Shown: positions 24,790 to 36,957 of the stretch, in pieces | Layout of the letters: each line of letters starts with the position of its first letter | Position numbering within the stretch: position 1 is the stretch's first letter | Source of the DNA: Adiantum capillus-veneris | Taxonomy: Eukaryota > Streptophyta > Polypodiopsida > Polypodiales > Pteridaceae | Length of the DNA: 64,000 nt | Reading direction: 5' to 3' | Assembly: GCA_014529385.2 (NCBI GenBank) | Contig: CM043949.1 | Location: forward strand, 149,337,850 to 149,401,849 | Notes under the pieces: model-generated | The model's input: the letters and a program-made list of their open reading frames with translations, nothing else | Told to the model about the DNA's origin: nothing | Database searches by the model: none | Program-made: the position numbers and the translations under genes

Positions 24790-25600
24790 GGGGCGACTCT
24801 CCGGATAGTGGCGTGGAATTGTAATGGATCATATAGGCTAGATGTAGGTGCCTTTGAAGACAGCTTTAGGGACAGAGACATAGTTTTCTACTCAGAGACA
24901 CACCAGATACCGGGATAGCTTATGCCACATGTGAAGGGGTATTTATGGGAAACAGTTGGTCGACCAGACAAGAGATCTCCACAAGGTAGCCGGGGTTCAG
25001 GAGGAGTAGCAGTCTTATTTAAAGAGGAGCTGAAACCACTACTACAGATTATCCGGAAAGATGAACAAGCAAGGTATATGTGGGTGAGAATGAGAGCTGA
25101 GACAAGTAGATTTCTATATATCGCTATATGCTACTTCCCTCCAAGTACAACAGTCTACTCCTCACCTAAAGCAGAGTCCCCTTTCTCCATATTGAATAAT
25201 GACATATGGGAGTTCTCTAGAGATGGAGACATCATTCTCTTGGAGACTTTAATGCCAGAACGGCCAATTCTCAAGCAGTATTCTATGATACTTCTGAGGA
25301 AATGCTCAGAGAAGTGGATTTATCACAGGAGGGGCTTACTAGAAACTCACAGGATAAAGAACACTAAGAATATGGGAGACATCTCATGGAGATGGCAACT
25401 ACACATGGTTTGGCCATACTTAATGGTCTAGAGAATTTCCCTTTATCTAGGGGATTCACATGCTTCCCTTATAGGCATGGGGCCAGTATAGTGGATTATG
25501 TCATGACCTCACCAAGATTTATTTCTAGTATCAAGGACTTTAAGGTGGGACCCATACTAGTTGGGATTGCAGTGGATCATGCTCTCTTGACCTTATCAAT
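24790..25600 (+). pseudogene. LINE AP-endonuclease domain of ORF2
   Basis: This enzyme nicks the target for LINE insertion. Visible motifs are AWNCNG near 24815, SETHQ near 24895, GSGGVAVLF near 25000, a GDFNAR-type block near 25240 (frameshifted by one base), IVDYVMTS near 25495 and DHALLTL near 25580. These correspond to the Asn, Glu, Asp/Asn and His positions of the APE family. An in-frame TAG near 24917 and the frameshift at about 25245 inactivate it. Confidence 0.85.
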
Positions 25601-27260
25601 CTCCTTCCAATACAATGCCTCTCAAGTACAAAGGAAGAAGACACACACAAGTTATACTTTCACGCGAGAGACTGATTCAGTCTATGTGGAAAAGATCTAT
25701 AATAGGATGTGGGCAGCCAAGCCAGTATATACTGTAGAGGAGATTACTTCTGAGTTAACGGAGATACTACATGGAGCAGCACAAGAGGCATACCCACATA
25801 CTCAGGCTGATCAGAAGAGAGGATCTGGGAACATGCCTCAAAACAGTTGGTACGATGAGGAATGCAGAGAGATGAGAACCCAGGTCCAGAAAGATCTTAC
25901 ACTTGGGATCATCACATATAAGCAGTCTCGGATTGCTCTTCGGCGTATAGTACGTTGCAAGAAAAGGGCATTTTTAGCCAAACTGGAGAAGGATTTATAT
26001 CAGCTCTTCTTGAGTCAGGGACTCACATGAGGCCTGGCGTTTATTTCGTGAGCATTCATCGCCTCCGACAATTACTTCTCCTGAGATTTGGGGTCAATAT
26101 GTAACATCATTATATATGGTATCTGGACAGCCTCCATTACCAGATCCGCTAGAGCCATGCCCTGCTCCTACTAGTACTTTCTTTACTACGGAAATGGTGG
26201 AAAAAGCCATTGACAAGATGAAGACAAGAAGAGCATATGATCATGAGGGTTTAATAGCAGAACATATGATCCATGCAAGGGATCTACTTTCAGAAGTCCT
26301 TGCTCGTCAGTTTAATCGGGTCATGTGTGAAGGATTACCTGAATCTTGGAAATTATCTACTATCGTACCTATTTTCAAGTCATGGGATCCTATGATACCC
26401 GGGAACTACCGTACCATTATGTTGGGTCACACAGTGACCCGACTGTACACATCCATTCTGGAACAAAAATTGAGTAGCTGGGCAAAGAATGAGGGCATAA
26501 GGGCAACAGGACAAGCTGGACTCAGGAGGGGTTATTCCACTTTAGATCATATTCTTACGCCGAGAGCCATTATTGAGGAAGGAAGAGCAAGCGAGAAAAG
26601 TGGTATTGTTGCTTTTTGGATTTTCAAAAAGCTTTTGATACAGTACCAAGGGCCAAATTGATGCGTAGAATGCAAGAGTTAGGGGTCCCCAAAGAGATTA
26701 TATGGGGGATCATGGCCTTATACGGGTCAGTAACTGGTTATGTACGTACTCCAGAAGGGGATTCCGACATTGTTCATTCCACCGTTGGAGTAAAGCAAGG
26801 AAGCCCACTGTCCCCTACTTTTTCTGGTATGTATATAGATGAGGTATCAGATTACATTGATAGAGAGGGTGACAAAGGTGCTCAACTTGTAGGGTCATGG
26901 ATCCCTTTGTTGTTGTATACAGATAATATTGTATTGATAACAGAATCACCAGATGGAATGCAGAGGCAGTTAGATGCATTACATAAATTCGCGGAGGACA
27001 GCGGACTATCGGTAAATTTGGGTGAAACCAAAGTTATAGTGTTTAACACCACACCGCAGTGGGTTAGGAGATCAGCACCTACATTTGCATATGGCCAGGA
27101 TACAGTAGAGTACATAGATGCATACACATACCTTGGTGTGGTATTTACAGGACCGAAGTTTACTCTTAAGAAAGTAGCGGATGCTAGATTGTCCAGAGCC
27201 TCTACGGCCTTGGGAGGGTTGGAGAGGATGTGTTCACAAGTGCAGTTTTAGGAACCACAA
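25601..27260 (+). pseudogene. LINE reverse transcriptase domain of ORF2
   Basis: The RT region runs in several frames. It contains VEKAIDKMKTRRAYDHEG (near 26200), SWKLSTIVPIFKSWDPMIPGNYR (near 26350) and QAGLRRGYSTLDHIL (near 26520). A frameshift at 26610-26640 follows, then DFQKAFDTVPRAKLM and GVKQGSPLSPTFSGMYIDEV (near 26790). The catalytic box reads YTDN (near 26920) in place of the usual YADD or FADD, so the second aspartate is missing. The C-terminal half is otherwise continuous to a stop at 27249-27251. Confidence 0.9.
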
Positions 27261-28270
27261 ACAAAACTTTGTCTCTTTGATACTGTGGTGGCTTCGGCTA
27301 TGCTTTATGGGGTCCAAATTTGGGGACCATCCGTGGATCAGGATAATTGGAAGTCAATGGAGAGACCTTTGGTATCTATGATTTCCCGAATGATTAGAGC
27401 CAAGGCCTCTGTACCACACGCGATTACCCGAGCGGAACTAGCTGCCCCTCCGATAGAAATTGAAGCTCGTACCAGATCAGTGTCCTTTATACATGGTTTG
27501 TGGGATACAAATAATTGCCCATATACTAGATTGTCCTCGAATCCTCTCGACAATTAGCAATGAAAGGAGATACATCATGCTGGTATGCGCAAGTGTCCTC
27601 GTGGTTTTAGAGACACGGGTTCAGTATGGAAAGATTGCCCCCCTTCCAATACTCTCTTGAGGCTCCATCACTAGCAATCACACGAACGGAGATTAATAAA
27701 ATCATCCACCAGGATCTTATACAGTTGGACACTAAGAGGACATGGGTAGACCCTACACAAGAATTGGGCACGAAGATGACCGACTACAGAGAAAACTTCC
27801 TACAGCTATCTGAAGATGGTTTTGTGATTCGCTCGAGCTACATGGATACCCACCTGTCTCATGGTTTGAGATGTGCTATTGGTCAGATTCGTACATCCTC
27901 ACACCAGCTGGAAATTGAATTTGACAGATTTTGGGGAATCCCACCCGAGAGCATAATTTGCAAGTTATGTGGAATGGAGCCGGAGACAGAATTACACTAC
28001 ATATGCCATTGCACCGTATACTATGAGATACGTGGGCGTTTCCATTGCCTATTTAAAGAAGGCTTTGGACCTCTAGATAGAGTCATGCAATACCAGAATC
28101 AAAGATGCTTAGGCCTGTATCTACCGGAACTACATAGGCACAGGGATAATCTAATGAGAAGACAAAGAGCACTACAGCCTCACAAGCAGATCACAGATTT
28201 CTTCGGATCGAGAGAAGCAGGAATGGAAGGAGAAGCAAGAGGCCAGCAGCGAGCACAAAGGAGTACCTAA
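27261..28270 (+). pseudogene. LINE ORF2 C-terminal domain with zinc knuckle
   Basis: Frames after the RT stop continue the ORF2 C-terminus: ASAMLYGVQIWGPS (near 27290), then a shift. The stretch from 27626 is open for 214 codons. It holds a cysteine/histidine knuckle CKLCGMEPETELHYICHC (near 27960-28015), a typical LINE C-terminal nucleic-acid-binding motif. The frame ends at 28270. Confidence 0.85.
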
Positions 28271-28480
28271 GAAGCATTCTAGCAAGACACCAGAATGCTC
28301 CTAAGAAGTTTATCTAATACTTTGTATTTAGTTTTTCGCATTTATTTTCACACTTTCACACTTTTCACACTTAGTACTTTAGTACTAAGGTACCCAGACA
28401 TTGTAACAGATTCACCACTTTTGGATCAGTTTGGTCTCATAGGTCACTCTGGCCTTTTGAAGACGTTAATATAACATTTC

Positions 28481-28490
<10 letters not shown>
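28271..28490 (+). other. LINE 3' UTR and tail junction
   Basis: This 3' UTR includes an 8-bp stem palindrome (CTTAGTAC...GTACTAAG, about 28370-28392). It ends TCTCATAGGTCACT...AAGACGTTAATATAACATTTC. The last ~60 bases recur inverted at about 40858-40925, which shows that this is the conserved 3' end of the LINE family. A (CT)n tract follows directly (28484-28545). Confidence 0.7.
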
Positions 28491-28549
<59 letters not shown>

Positions 28550-28559
28550 CAGTTGTTAT

Positions 28560-30229
28560 TGAAGTGCTAAAAGTCTATTCAATATGTTCTTTTCGTGGTG
28601 CTCATCTTGTGATAATACCCCTTATGGCATGTAGTTCATCCCTTGAGGGCGCGGTAGTTGGAGACCGGCTTCTCGCAACTCTAGCATTTTTTCGAGGAGG
28701 CAGCCCAACGTTTTTCCATGCAGCCCAAGCGGTTTTGCGTGGTAGCCCCCTGGTGGGGTCCAATATGGAGTGGCGGGCACCTTGTTGTGGCAATCCTTTG
28801 CTAGGAGAGGTGGGCAACACATCTTCCCCTTTGAGTCATTCCCTTAGGGCAGCCCATCCACGCTAGACTATAGCAGAAGCATGTCCCCACGTGGTGCAAG
28901 TGCAGGGATTTTGTTAAATTTCGGCTTGGTTGCCCTCGTGGCGAAGGTAACCTCGCCGGTTACCAGTTGAGTGCAACAGGCTAGGAGCTTTTGACTAAAA
29001 AGTCAACACACGGGTTGCACACGCTCTGCTCAAACTCTCAACCTCACAATGGGAGGCGCTAGACATACCGTTGCGTTGCCTGCGTGTACATGCAAGGGAG
29101 GGAGGGTGTGTTGATGATATTTTGAAGCTGTGAGCTACGCCCCCCAAAAGTGCCTCGATCGGCTGTGCAGGTCACCGTAACTTACACACAGCCAAGCTAG
29201 CTGAAATTTATCTAGAGCCTAAGTGCAGTGCGCATGTGACAAGTTCTTTACTCTTCTCGTTAGTATTGGTGTCATGTTATGTATTGGATATTGATTTCAC
29301 ATTTATGATTTTAGTTGTAGGTATGTTCTCTTCATCACAAGTGGAAAGGACAATTTTGATAAAGATTTTAAGGAAGAAAGTTACAATAGTGGGAATATAT
29401 GTGCCCTTTGAGTTTGTATGTAGTTTGGTATATTGTATTTGATTGTACCTATAGGCTTGATCTTGGTAGATGTAGAGAGATGGCAGACATTTGGTTTGAT
29501 CTCAGAGAGTTTTCTTGAGTAGCTAGGTCCTTTTTTGAGACCCCGATAGCTTCTTTGGCAAGCATAATCCTTCGATGACGACCTTTCATATCTTCCTATT
29601 CTTAGCAGTCCGAGTTTACCGATGTTGTAATTCTCTTTGAGTCTCGAGTTCTTTGAGATTCAAGTTTTGTTATTCAATTACTCTAGGATGTCTCAGATTT
29701 CTTTCTGGTGATACTTATTCTCTCTTCCTAGGATTGAGCAGGAAGGGGGCTTCCTATCTTGGGGGGAGTTCTCGCTTTAGCTCTGGGTCTTCCAGTGACA
29801 ATTTTTTCTCTGTTCCGATGTGGAGTTGAGTCAATTGTTACCTCAGAGCGTATGTTTGAGGATACTCATCTTTTAGAGGGGGCTTATTATCTTTAGTCGA
29901 CTTTCAGTACTTCATTCAACGCAATAACATGCACGGTGTCTTCCAGTCCTTGGTTTCCTTCAAAGTGTAGTTAGTTTCTTGGCGGATGTTTTTCTTTAAT
30001 CACTTCGGTGACTGCTTCGTCTTTAGGATTTGTGGTGTGACGGTTGCTCTTCTCAGTGCATTTGACCAATATTTCCTATGCCTTGTCTGCTAGATTGATC
30101 CTTAGAGACTATCATTCAGGACACACCTGTTTCCCTTATCCTTAGACTGCCATGTTGCTTCATATAGGTGGATAGTGTTCTTGATCATATTATGAAACTC
30201 AAAGCCATTATATATTGAGAAGGGGAGAT
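28560..30229. other. No recognisable gene
   Basis: Sequence downstream of the LINE, without supported coding, LTR structure or RNA. Short frames at 28564-28866 and 29236-29442 show no motif. Confidence 0.45.
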
Positions 30230-30244
30230 CACATGGGAGACCTC

Positions 30245-30315
30245 TCTATTGATGATTTCAAGATTTCCACAAATCCTTCAACATAGTGCCCAAAGCTAGA
30301 TTGATGCGCAGACTA
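30245..30315 (+). pseudogene. Small LINE RT fragment
   Basis: A plus-strand frame reads FQDFHKSFNIVPKARLMRRL. It matches the RT block DFQKAFDTVPRAKLMRRM of the LINE at about 26620. Similarity stops soon after 30315. Confidence 0.6.
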
Positions 30316-30514
30316 TAGTGAGGGTGACCACGACATCCGATCAGAGGATCAAGACTATTTCTAGCATGACATGGAGACGTCCAATATGACTATTTACAAA
30401 GGCGGACATTGACAATGCTCTTTAGTGACCGATGCAATACATTCTCGGACAATGCATGATGCCGGATTAGTGGTTATATGTGCAGCAGTAGTGTATGTGT
30501 ATGAGGTGTTTGCT

Positions 30515-30702
30515 GCCGAGTGGTGTAGATCTCTTGTGTTCTTAGTTCAGCCCGTGTCTTGTCATCATTCTTGCATCTTTGCTTCCACTTCTGACAAGAT
30601 CATGTTCTCGGCTCAGCCTAGTGGTGTAGATCTCTCATGTTCTCAGTTCAGCCCGTGTTTGGTCATCATTCCCGCATCTTGCGCTGCCACTTCTGACAAG
30701 AT
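30515..30702 (+). repeat. Two-copy tandem repeat of about 93 bp
   Basis: Copies at about 30518-30605 and 30611-30702 share GTGGTGTAGATCTCT, CAGTTCAGCCCGTG and CACTTCTGACAAGATCAT in order. Neither encodes a recognisable protein. Confidence 0.75.
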
Positions 30703-30981
30703 CATTGGCATAAAGTAGCAAGGGTATCCGGAGTCTTGATAACTGTGCACCTCTATCTCCCTCTCTATCAATATAGTATGAAACCTCATCAATTTACATA
30801 CCAAAGAGAGTAGGAGAAAGTGGACATCCTGTTTCACTCCAGTGGTGGAATTAATAGTTTCTGATAATCCCTCTGGTGTATGTACTCTACTTGTGATTGT
30901 CTCATAGAGCTAAGATACCCCATGTGATCTCACTTGGAACACCCAAATCATACAATCTATGTATCAATCTCGCTCTAGGCA
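30703..30981 (-). pseudogene. LINE RT, downstream half (split by solo LTR)
   Basis: Minus-strand words include SEITWGILALYETITS, VHTPEGLSETINSTTGVKQ and a following degenerate stretch. They match the LINE RT at 26690-26830. The frame stops at the LTR border at 30982 and resumes at 32183. Confidence 0.8.
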
Positions 30982-31149
30982 TGTAAGGTGCATCGGAAGT
31001 GAATGTTGAAGTTTGCTCAACATGAGTGCTCCGAAATGTGCTCAAGGGTTCCTTTTACTTACGAAAGGGAGAGCCTTCCGTTCCTTTAGTGAGAGAGTGA
31101 AAATGATCACAAACAAAGTGAATGACACTGTGAATGAAGGTGCTGAGAC

Positions 31150-31213
<64 letters not shown>

Positions 31214-32182
31214 ACGACACCAGAATGTTGTCAAACCCTCCTCCAAGGGCCCCCCTCTCTATGGCGAGAGAGGTCTATGCGTTTGATTGCACATATCTGG
31301 TACAACGGTCTAGATGCAATGGATGCCAACGATGTCGGACGACAATGATGACGACGACGAGACGGGTTGAAATCTAAAAATGCTAGGGGCTGAAATCTGC
31401 AAATCTGTTGAATTCTGTCAGTGTTGGCGAGGACGGCGATGGCGACGATGGGTTGAAAACATAGATGCTGAAATTTGCGAACAGCGGCCTGAAAATGAAA
31501 ACGTTGGCCGATCTGACTGTGCAGTGAGGATCTATTGCGGGTAGGTGAGATCTGCGAGGTTCGGGGCTTCTATTTGAGAGTCTAAGTGTTGAAAACAAAA
31601 AACGTTGATGCTAGGGCTGATTTTGTTGTCGGGAATCTGCAAAACACTGATGTTGATCTGCAAGTTGAAAAAATGCAAGGATGATCTGGGGATCTGTAGA
31701 AACGCTAGGTACTCTGCTCTATAGAAACGCCAAGGTTGATCTGCTGTAGAAAAACACTGGTTGGTCTTGATGGCTGAAAACGCTAAGGAATTTTGCGGTC
31801 TTGCTGAGAAGGTGCACTGCAAGTGTAGGAACTTCTGCTCTCTCTTCTGCCAGAAAGTGCTAGCGCTAGGTTTCTTTTATAGAGATTAGCAAATTTGCCC
31901 TACCCAGTTTCCCAACAAGGTCACTTATTAATGATAAGTGAAAAATGGATAAAATAAGAAAAATGGGTTATGTGCACTGTTAAATGCTCATGATGGATAC
32001 TGACTGTAATGCTAATGATCATGCTGTGTGCAACCAGAGGATATGAAACTACTCTAAGTGCTTGGACATGCACGGCATGGGCATAGGTTCACAAAGGTGC
32101 GAGAACACTTCCTAAGATGACCTGAATCCTAGACCTGAAGTAGCTTGTCCACATGCACATAGGGTTAGATGCACACGTGACA
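30982..32182 (-). repeat. Solo LTR with perfect 5-bp target duplication
   Basis: This is a minus-oriented LTR of 1,201 bp. It begins TGTCACGTGTGCATC (from 32182 down) and ends CACCTTACA at 30982. AGGCA flanks both ends (30977-30981 and 32183-32187). It splits a LINE RT frame exactly. It is the same family as 4872-6094 and 11146-12304, with a (GA)n tract at 31153-31209 and the shared GC-rich GAGGGTTTGAC region (inverse) near 31220-31250. Confidence 0.93.
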
Positions 32183-32600
32183 AGGCACCTTATCAAATTC
32201 TTTGCAAAAGCCGACAAAGCAATAGTAGGTTTGCCGTCCATGCGCCCGACCCTCCTCAATGATAGCTCAAAGAGTAAATATGTGATCAAGAGTAGAAAAT
32301 CGTCTTCTAATCCAGCTTGCCCATGTGCTCTTACACTCTCTCTCTCCGCCTAGCCATTAAGCTCATGCTCAAGCACAAAAGCATAGAGCTTTTCCAATGT
32401 GTGGTCTATCATGATGGTATGATAATAAGCAAGGAGACCATAGGATCTCCAACCTTGAATATCATTACAATAATGTTGGTACTCGAGCTATCAGGGAAGC
32501 CTTCACAAAAAACTCTATTAAACATGTGTGCCAACAAGCGCACCAATGTACCCTATGCATGTCACAAATGCTCTGGCCACTATTCCAACATGGTCATGTG
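32183..32600 (-). pseudogene. LINE RT, upstream half (split by solo LTR)
   Basis: The minus strand from about 32500 down encodes GFPDS, IIVMIFKVGDPMV, AHGQAGF, FSTLDHIFT, IIEEGRAHG and FCKEFDKVP in shifting frames. These parallel 26330-26640 of the LINE. The last block resumes beyond the solo LTR at 30981. Confidence 0.78.
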
Positions 32601-32639
32601 ATCTGTCTCTGTATGGAAATCTAGACTGTACTCAAATTT

Positions 32640-32929
32640 TGGGGGGAGAGAGAGAGAGAGAGAGATTTTTTATGTCTATAGGAGGTCGAAATCGGCCTAT
32701 GAGACAAATTAGATGTACATGGGTGTATGCCCTCCATCTATTGGAAAAGGACAAATGATACAAAATAAGCTGAAAAAAACCACTCGTAGTGGAGTAAGAG
32801 GGTAATGTGTATGTGAGTATATGAGAGGGAGATGGAGCTCTATCGCTAGGGGATATATGCATCATATACAAGAGTCTCCGGCACACTGCCTATGGACTTG
32901 TCCGGCCTTGCATGCAGTATGGAGAGTAG
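32640..32929 (+). pseudogene. LINE C-terminal remnant, left part
   Basis: Plus-strand words near 32840-32920 (ASYTRVSGTLPMDLSGLACSM) continue, after the LTR element at 32935-36642, into a LINE-type C-terminus at 36648. The 5' part carries a short GA tract and unassigned sequence. Confidence 0.5.
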
Positions 32930-32934
32930 TGGCA

Positions 32935-35478
32935 TGTCAGGTTCGCACTTCAGTGGCGCTACTTGGACATGCTTCTGTTATAGTGTAGCATGAGTTTAGC
33001 TTAGGACTGAGCCTATCACTTTGCGAGCCTCTAGTAGGACATGCATGTCGAGGCCGGTCATAGTTGCCTACCCTCTCTTGCACATGACTATCATTTCAGT
33101 ATGCATGCACCTCTCATGTGGGAACCACTCATGGCATAGCATTAGTTAATAAATGATTTTGAGCCCATTTTTTATGAGATCGTGGGGCTTCAACTGAGAC
33201 TGCTCGACTCATATGTGGGGAGGATATATAAGAGACCAACGCTTGCAGTAGAAGACCCAAAGGAGCAAAGAGTCGTAGTAGCTCATAGTACCACCGCAGT
33301 CCAGTGTTTTTGCACTTGTTGCATTAGCGTTTCTCAGCCATAGCCTTGCGGTTCCTACATTCTCCTCGAATCAACAACAGCCAGCGTTTCCCAGATTCAA
33401 CCCCTTTAGCATTGCCAAGAGCAAGAGAAGAGGTACCAGTAGAAGCACCTGTAGCCCAGCGTTTGCAGGCCAGCAGACCAGCATTTTCAGCCCGTCTTCT
33501 CAGCAGCGTTTTTCAGCCAAGTAGAACTTATGTTTTCAGCCCAAGGAAGCCAACGTTTTGCCGCCAGAATAGCCAGCAATCTCAGCCCTTGGTTGCTAGC
33601 AGATTTCAGTCTCTAGCCCGATCATGGTTGCAGATGCAAGCCATTGGTAGAGCTAGCAGATTCAGCATTCATCCATAGCCTCGTCGCCGTCACCGTCAAC
33701 ACAATACTCCATAGTACTCGCAAGACCCTCGGAACCCCGTCGTGGACATAGATCTATCAATACCTAGTCGTTGACATCATCGTCGTTGACATAGAATTAA
33801 CAGTACCTATCATCGTCGTCGTCGTCGTCGACATAGAACCTCGCAGTACCTTACCTTTCAGATTCACCCGCAATGTTATCACGACAGGACTATTCAAGTA
33901 GTCGTACTTGCTTGCAAGCAAAGTCAATTCGAAGGTTGGTATTCTGGGACAATAGTAAGGCTACCTGGTAACTCGTGTGGTAAGTGTTTACATCGCACCA
34001 GATCTACATCCACAGTATTCACCCGTTTAGAGGAATTCTTTCATTGGTTGTACATCCACATGCATCAAAAATAGTCAGCATCAAAAGAACAGAAAAGTAT
34101 CTCTAGATAGAAGTTCGGCAGTTGTGCCTCACCTTAAACAGGGGGGGATGTCACGTGCACACTTCACTTGTGCTACTTCGACATGCTTTTGTTATAGTCT
34201 TGCATGAGTCTAGCTTAGGACTGAGCTTCGCACTTTGTGAGCCTCTAGAGGATGTGCATGTCCATGCCGGTCATAGTTGCATACCCTAGGATTGTCAGTT
34301 CAGTATGCATGCACCTCTCTCGTGGGAACTACCCCTAGCATAGCATTAGTTAGTAAATGATTTTCAGCCCATTTTGCATGAGATCGTGGGGCTTCAATTA
34401 AGACTGCTTGACCCAAATGTGGGGAGGCTATATAAGAGAATAGCCCTTGCAGTAGAAGACCTAGAGGATCAGAGAGTCAGAGCCTCTCATAGTACCACAT
34501 CAGTCCAGCGTTTTTGCACTTATTGCATCAGCATTTCTCAGCCATAGCCTTGCGGTTTCCGCATTCTCCCTGAATCAGCAACAGCGAGCGTTTCCCAGAT
34601 TCAGCCCCTTTAGCATTGCCAGGAGCAGGAGAAGAGGTACCAGCAGAAGCACCTGCAGCCCAACGTTTGCAAGCCAGCAGGCCAACGTTTTCAGCTTGTC
34701 TTCTCAGCAGCGTTTTTCAGCCAAAGTAGAACCTGCTTTCTCAGCCCAAGGAAGCCACCATTTTGCAGCCAGAACAGCCATCGATCTTAGCCCTTGGTCG
34801 CCAGCAGATTTCAGCCCCTAGCCTCATCATAGTTGCAGATGCAAGCCATTGGCAAAGCTAGTAGATTTAGCATTCAGCCATAGCCTCGTCGTCGTCGTCG
34901 ACACAATACCCCATAGTACCTTGAGGACCTCATCGTTGACATCATTGTCGTCGACATCATTGTCGTCGACATAGATCCATCAGTACTTTGTTGTCAACAT
35001 CATCGCCGTCAACATAGAACCAGCAGTATCGGTGGTCGTCATCATCGTCGTCGACATAGAACCTCGCAGTACCTCGCTACCCATTAGTACCCAACATCAG
35101 TATCCATTAGTGTCAGCACCTCAACATTTAGCATCATTGTATGAGCATCATTATCGTCGACATAGAACCTCGCAGTACCTCAATACCAAGCAGTACCCAG
35201 TAGTACCCAACATCAATAGCAGACAAGGCTAGGAAAGACGCCATACCTTCATCAGGAGGTGGGCCAGATCATCCACGTTTTTCAAATTCTTAGGTGGGAA
35301 TTCTCTCCGCCAAGATGGTTGATCCTCCACTCATCCCACTATCTACCTTGATTGGTGGATACTCACAGACATAGAGCTCATTTTTTCTGACAGCCTGTAT
35401 ACTCCTTGAGGAGGCCAGCTTTGACACTCATGGAGATTCTATACTTAATATATATAGGATGGTCTACCATCAGAGAGA

Positions 35479-35540
<62 letters not shown>

Positions 35541-36642
35541 ATCAATGTCTGTGGAAGGCTGAAATCAGCCTCGTCCATAGCAGCTAGAGCCATCATCCCT
35601 TTCATGTGCTGGCATTTTTTTGCCTGAACTGTTTCCATTTTTGTAGCAGTCCGAACGAGAGGACATCTCTTCCATTAGTCTCCACATGCACCATCTTTTG
35701 CCCTCAATTTCTTGTCTTATTCAGTCCATTCCACTTGCAATTTTGCATCTGTTGGTCTGCTGGATAGCAGGGAAGATCAGCCCATTCATTCATCAATTTT
35801 GATGTTTGGAACAGCCCACAACAAGCCATATCAGATGAGACCATTATCCATGCTCTTCAGCTTGTTGAAATCGCCTCTCCTTCTGTTTCTTCGTCTCGCT
35901 GCAATTCCCTTTGGCAGCACCTGTCACCTGCGTTTTGTAGAGTAGAAGATGGTTATGTTGCTCGGAATGCTAGCATTGAGGATTACGGATCTTTGTTCCC
36001 TTGCTTTTTTTTTGTTTTGACAAGTATAACGTCTTTCCTAGCCCGGTCTGCTAGCTTCTACTATCAGCTAGGATGATCTGGCCCACTTCCTGATGAAGGT
36101 ATGTCATCTACTATTAGCTGGGATGATCTGGCCCACCTCATGATGAAGGTATGGCGTCTTTCCTAGCCTGGTCTGCTAGCTGTTCTGATAGTAGCCTGAT
36201 GAAGGTACGGCGTCTTTTCCTTGTCCAGAGGAAACTAGTGAAAAAAGCGTCTGCTTTCGGTTTCTCGGGGCATAGTCTTGGTCGTTCTTCTTGTCCACTT
36301 TTACAGTTGATAAGGGGAGCGGCCGGGCTTGCCCTGCCCGACTTCGAAAACAAAACGAAACAAAAAATCAGTAGCATCAATATCCGTTAGCATCAGCACC
36401 TCATCATTTAGCATCATTGTATGAGCATTGTGCAAGAATAAAGAAAGTACTTGCTCTGGCAACAGAGCAAGGGGGCCCTTGAGGGTTTGGGACCCGACAT
36501 ACCGTGTGGTCTCTTCTCTCTCTCTCTTGTGTCTCTCTCTTTCTTTCAATTCAGCTCTTTCATGTGAAGTAAATTGTCCCTTGTATTTGTGCGGAGTACT
36601 AGATCCCAGCTAAATCCTTAAACACTTCCATTGCACCTAACA
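32935..36642 (+). mobile_element. Internally deleted LTR element with perfect target duplication
   Basis: TGGCA flanks both ends (32930-32934 and 36643-36647). The left LTR (32935 to about 33855) starts TGTCAGGTTCGCAC and lacks its downstream portion. About 290 bp of internal sequence ends in a polypurine tract (34138-34148). The right LTR starts TGTCACGTGCACAC at 34149 and ends CACCTAACA at 36642. TATA-like boxes lie in both (near 33224 and 34428). Gag and pol are absent. The right LTR holds a nested insert at 35219-36374. Confidence 0.88.
35219..36374 (+). mobile_element. Nested insertion in the right LTR, flanked by CATCAATA
   Basis: CATCAATA occurs at 35211-35218 and 36375-36382. Comparison with a tandem repeat inside the LTR (35090-35160) shows that the LTR reads through without the insert. 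The insert starts GCAGACAAGGCTAGG and ends in an A-rich tail (AAAACAAAACGAAACAAAAA). This suggests a non-LTR retroelement, although 8 bp also suits hAT. Its first ~50 bp recur inverted near 36125-36183, and 35222-36026 is duplicated at about 36958-37738. A (GA)n tract lies at 35472-35540. Confidence 0.7.
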
Positions 36643-36647
36643 TGGCA

Positions 36648-36945
36648 CTACTCCTTAGTAGATCTGGTATCCAGCTTGGATTCATGACTTGGGGCTCAAT
36701 CATATGGTTATTCTTGCAGCTACTGGCTATTATAGAGGTACTCTAGACATGTTTCCTACTTTAGTAGGACAGGGTGATGCGCAACACAGAGATGAGCTGT
36801 TCTCAGTAATGGTTTGTAGTGTATTGTGGAACATCTGGAAGGAATGTTTCCTTCATGTTCTCAACGACTCTCCATCTTCCACTCAAGAGACCCTAGAGAT
36901 GATTTGGATCGACTTGATACACACTCTTAGATTGCAATGAGGCAT
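36648..36945 (+). pseudogene. LINE C-terminal remnant, right part
   Basis: The plus strand encodes FSVMVCSVLWNIWKECFLHVLNDS (near 36810-36875), typical of the region after the zf-RVT domain in plant LINE ORF2. The frame is open for 83 codons to 36940. Confidence 0.65.
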
Positions 36946-36957
36946 CTAGCTCTTCTT

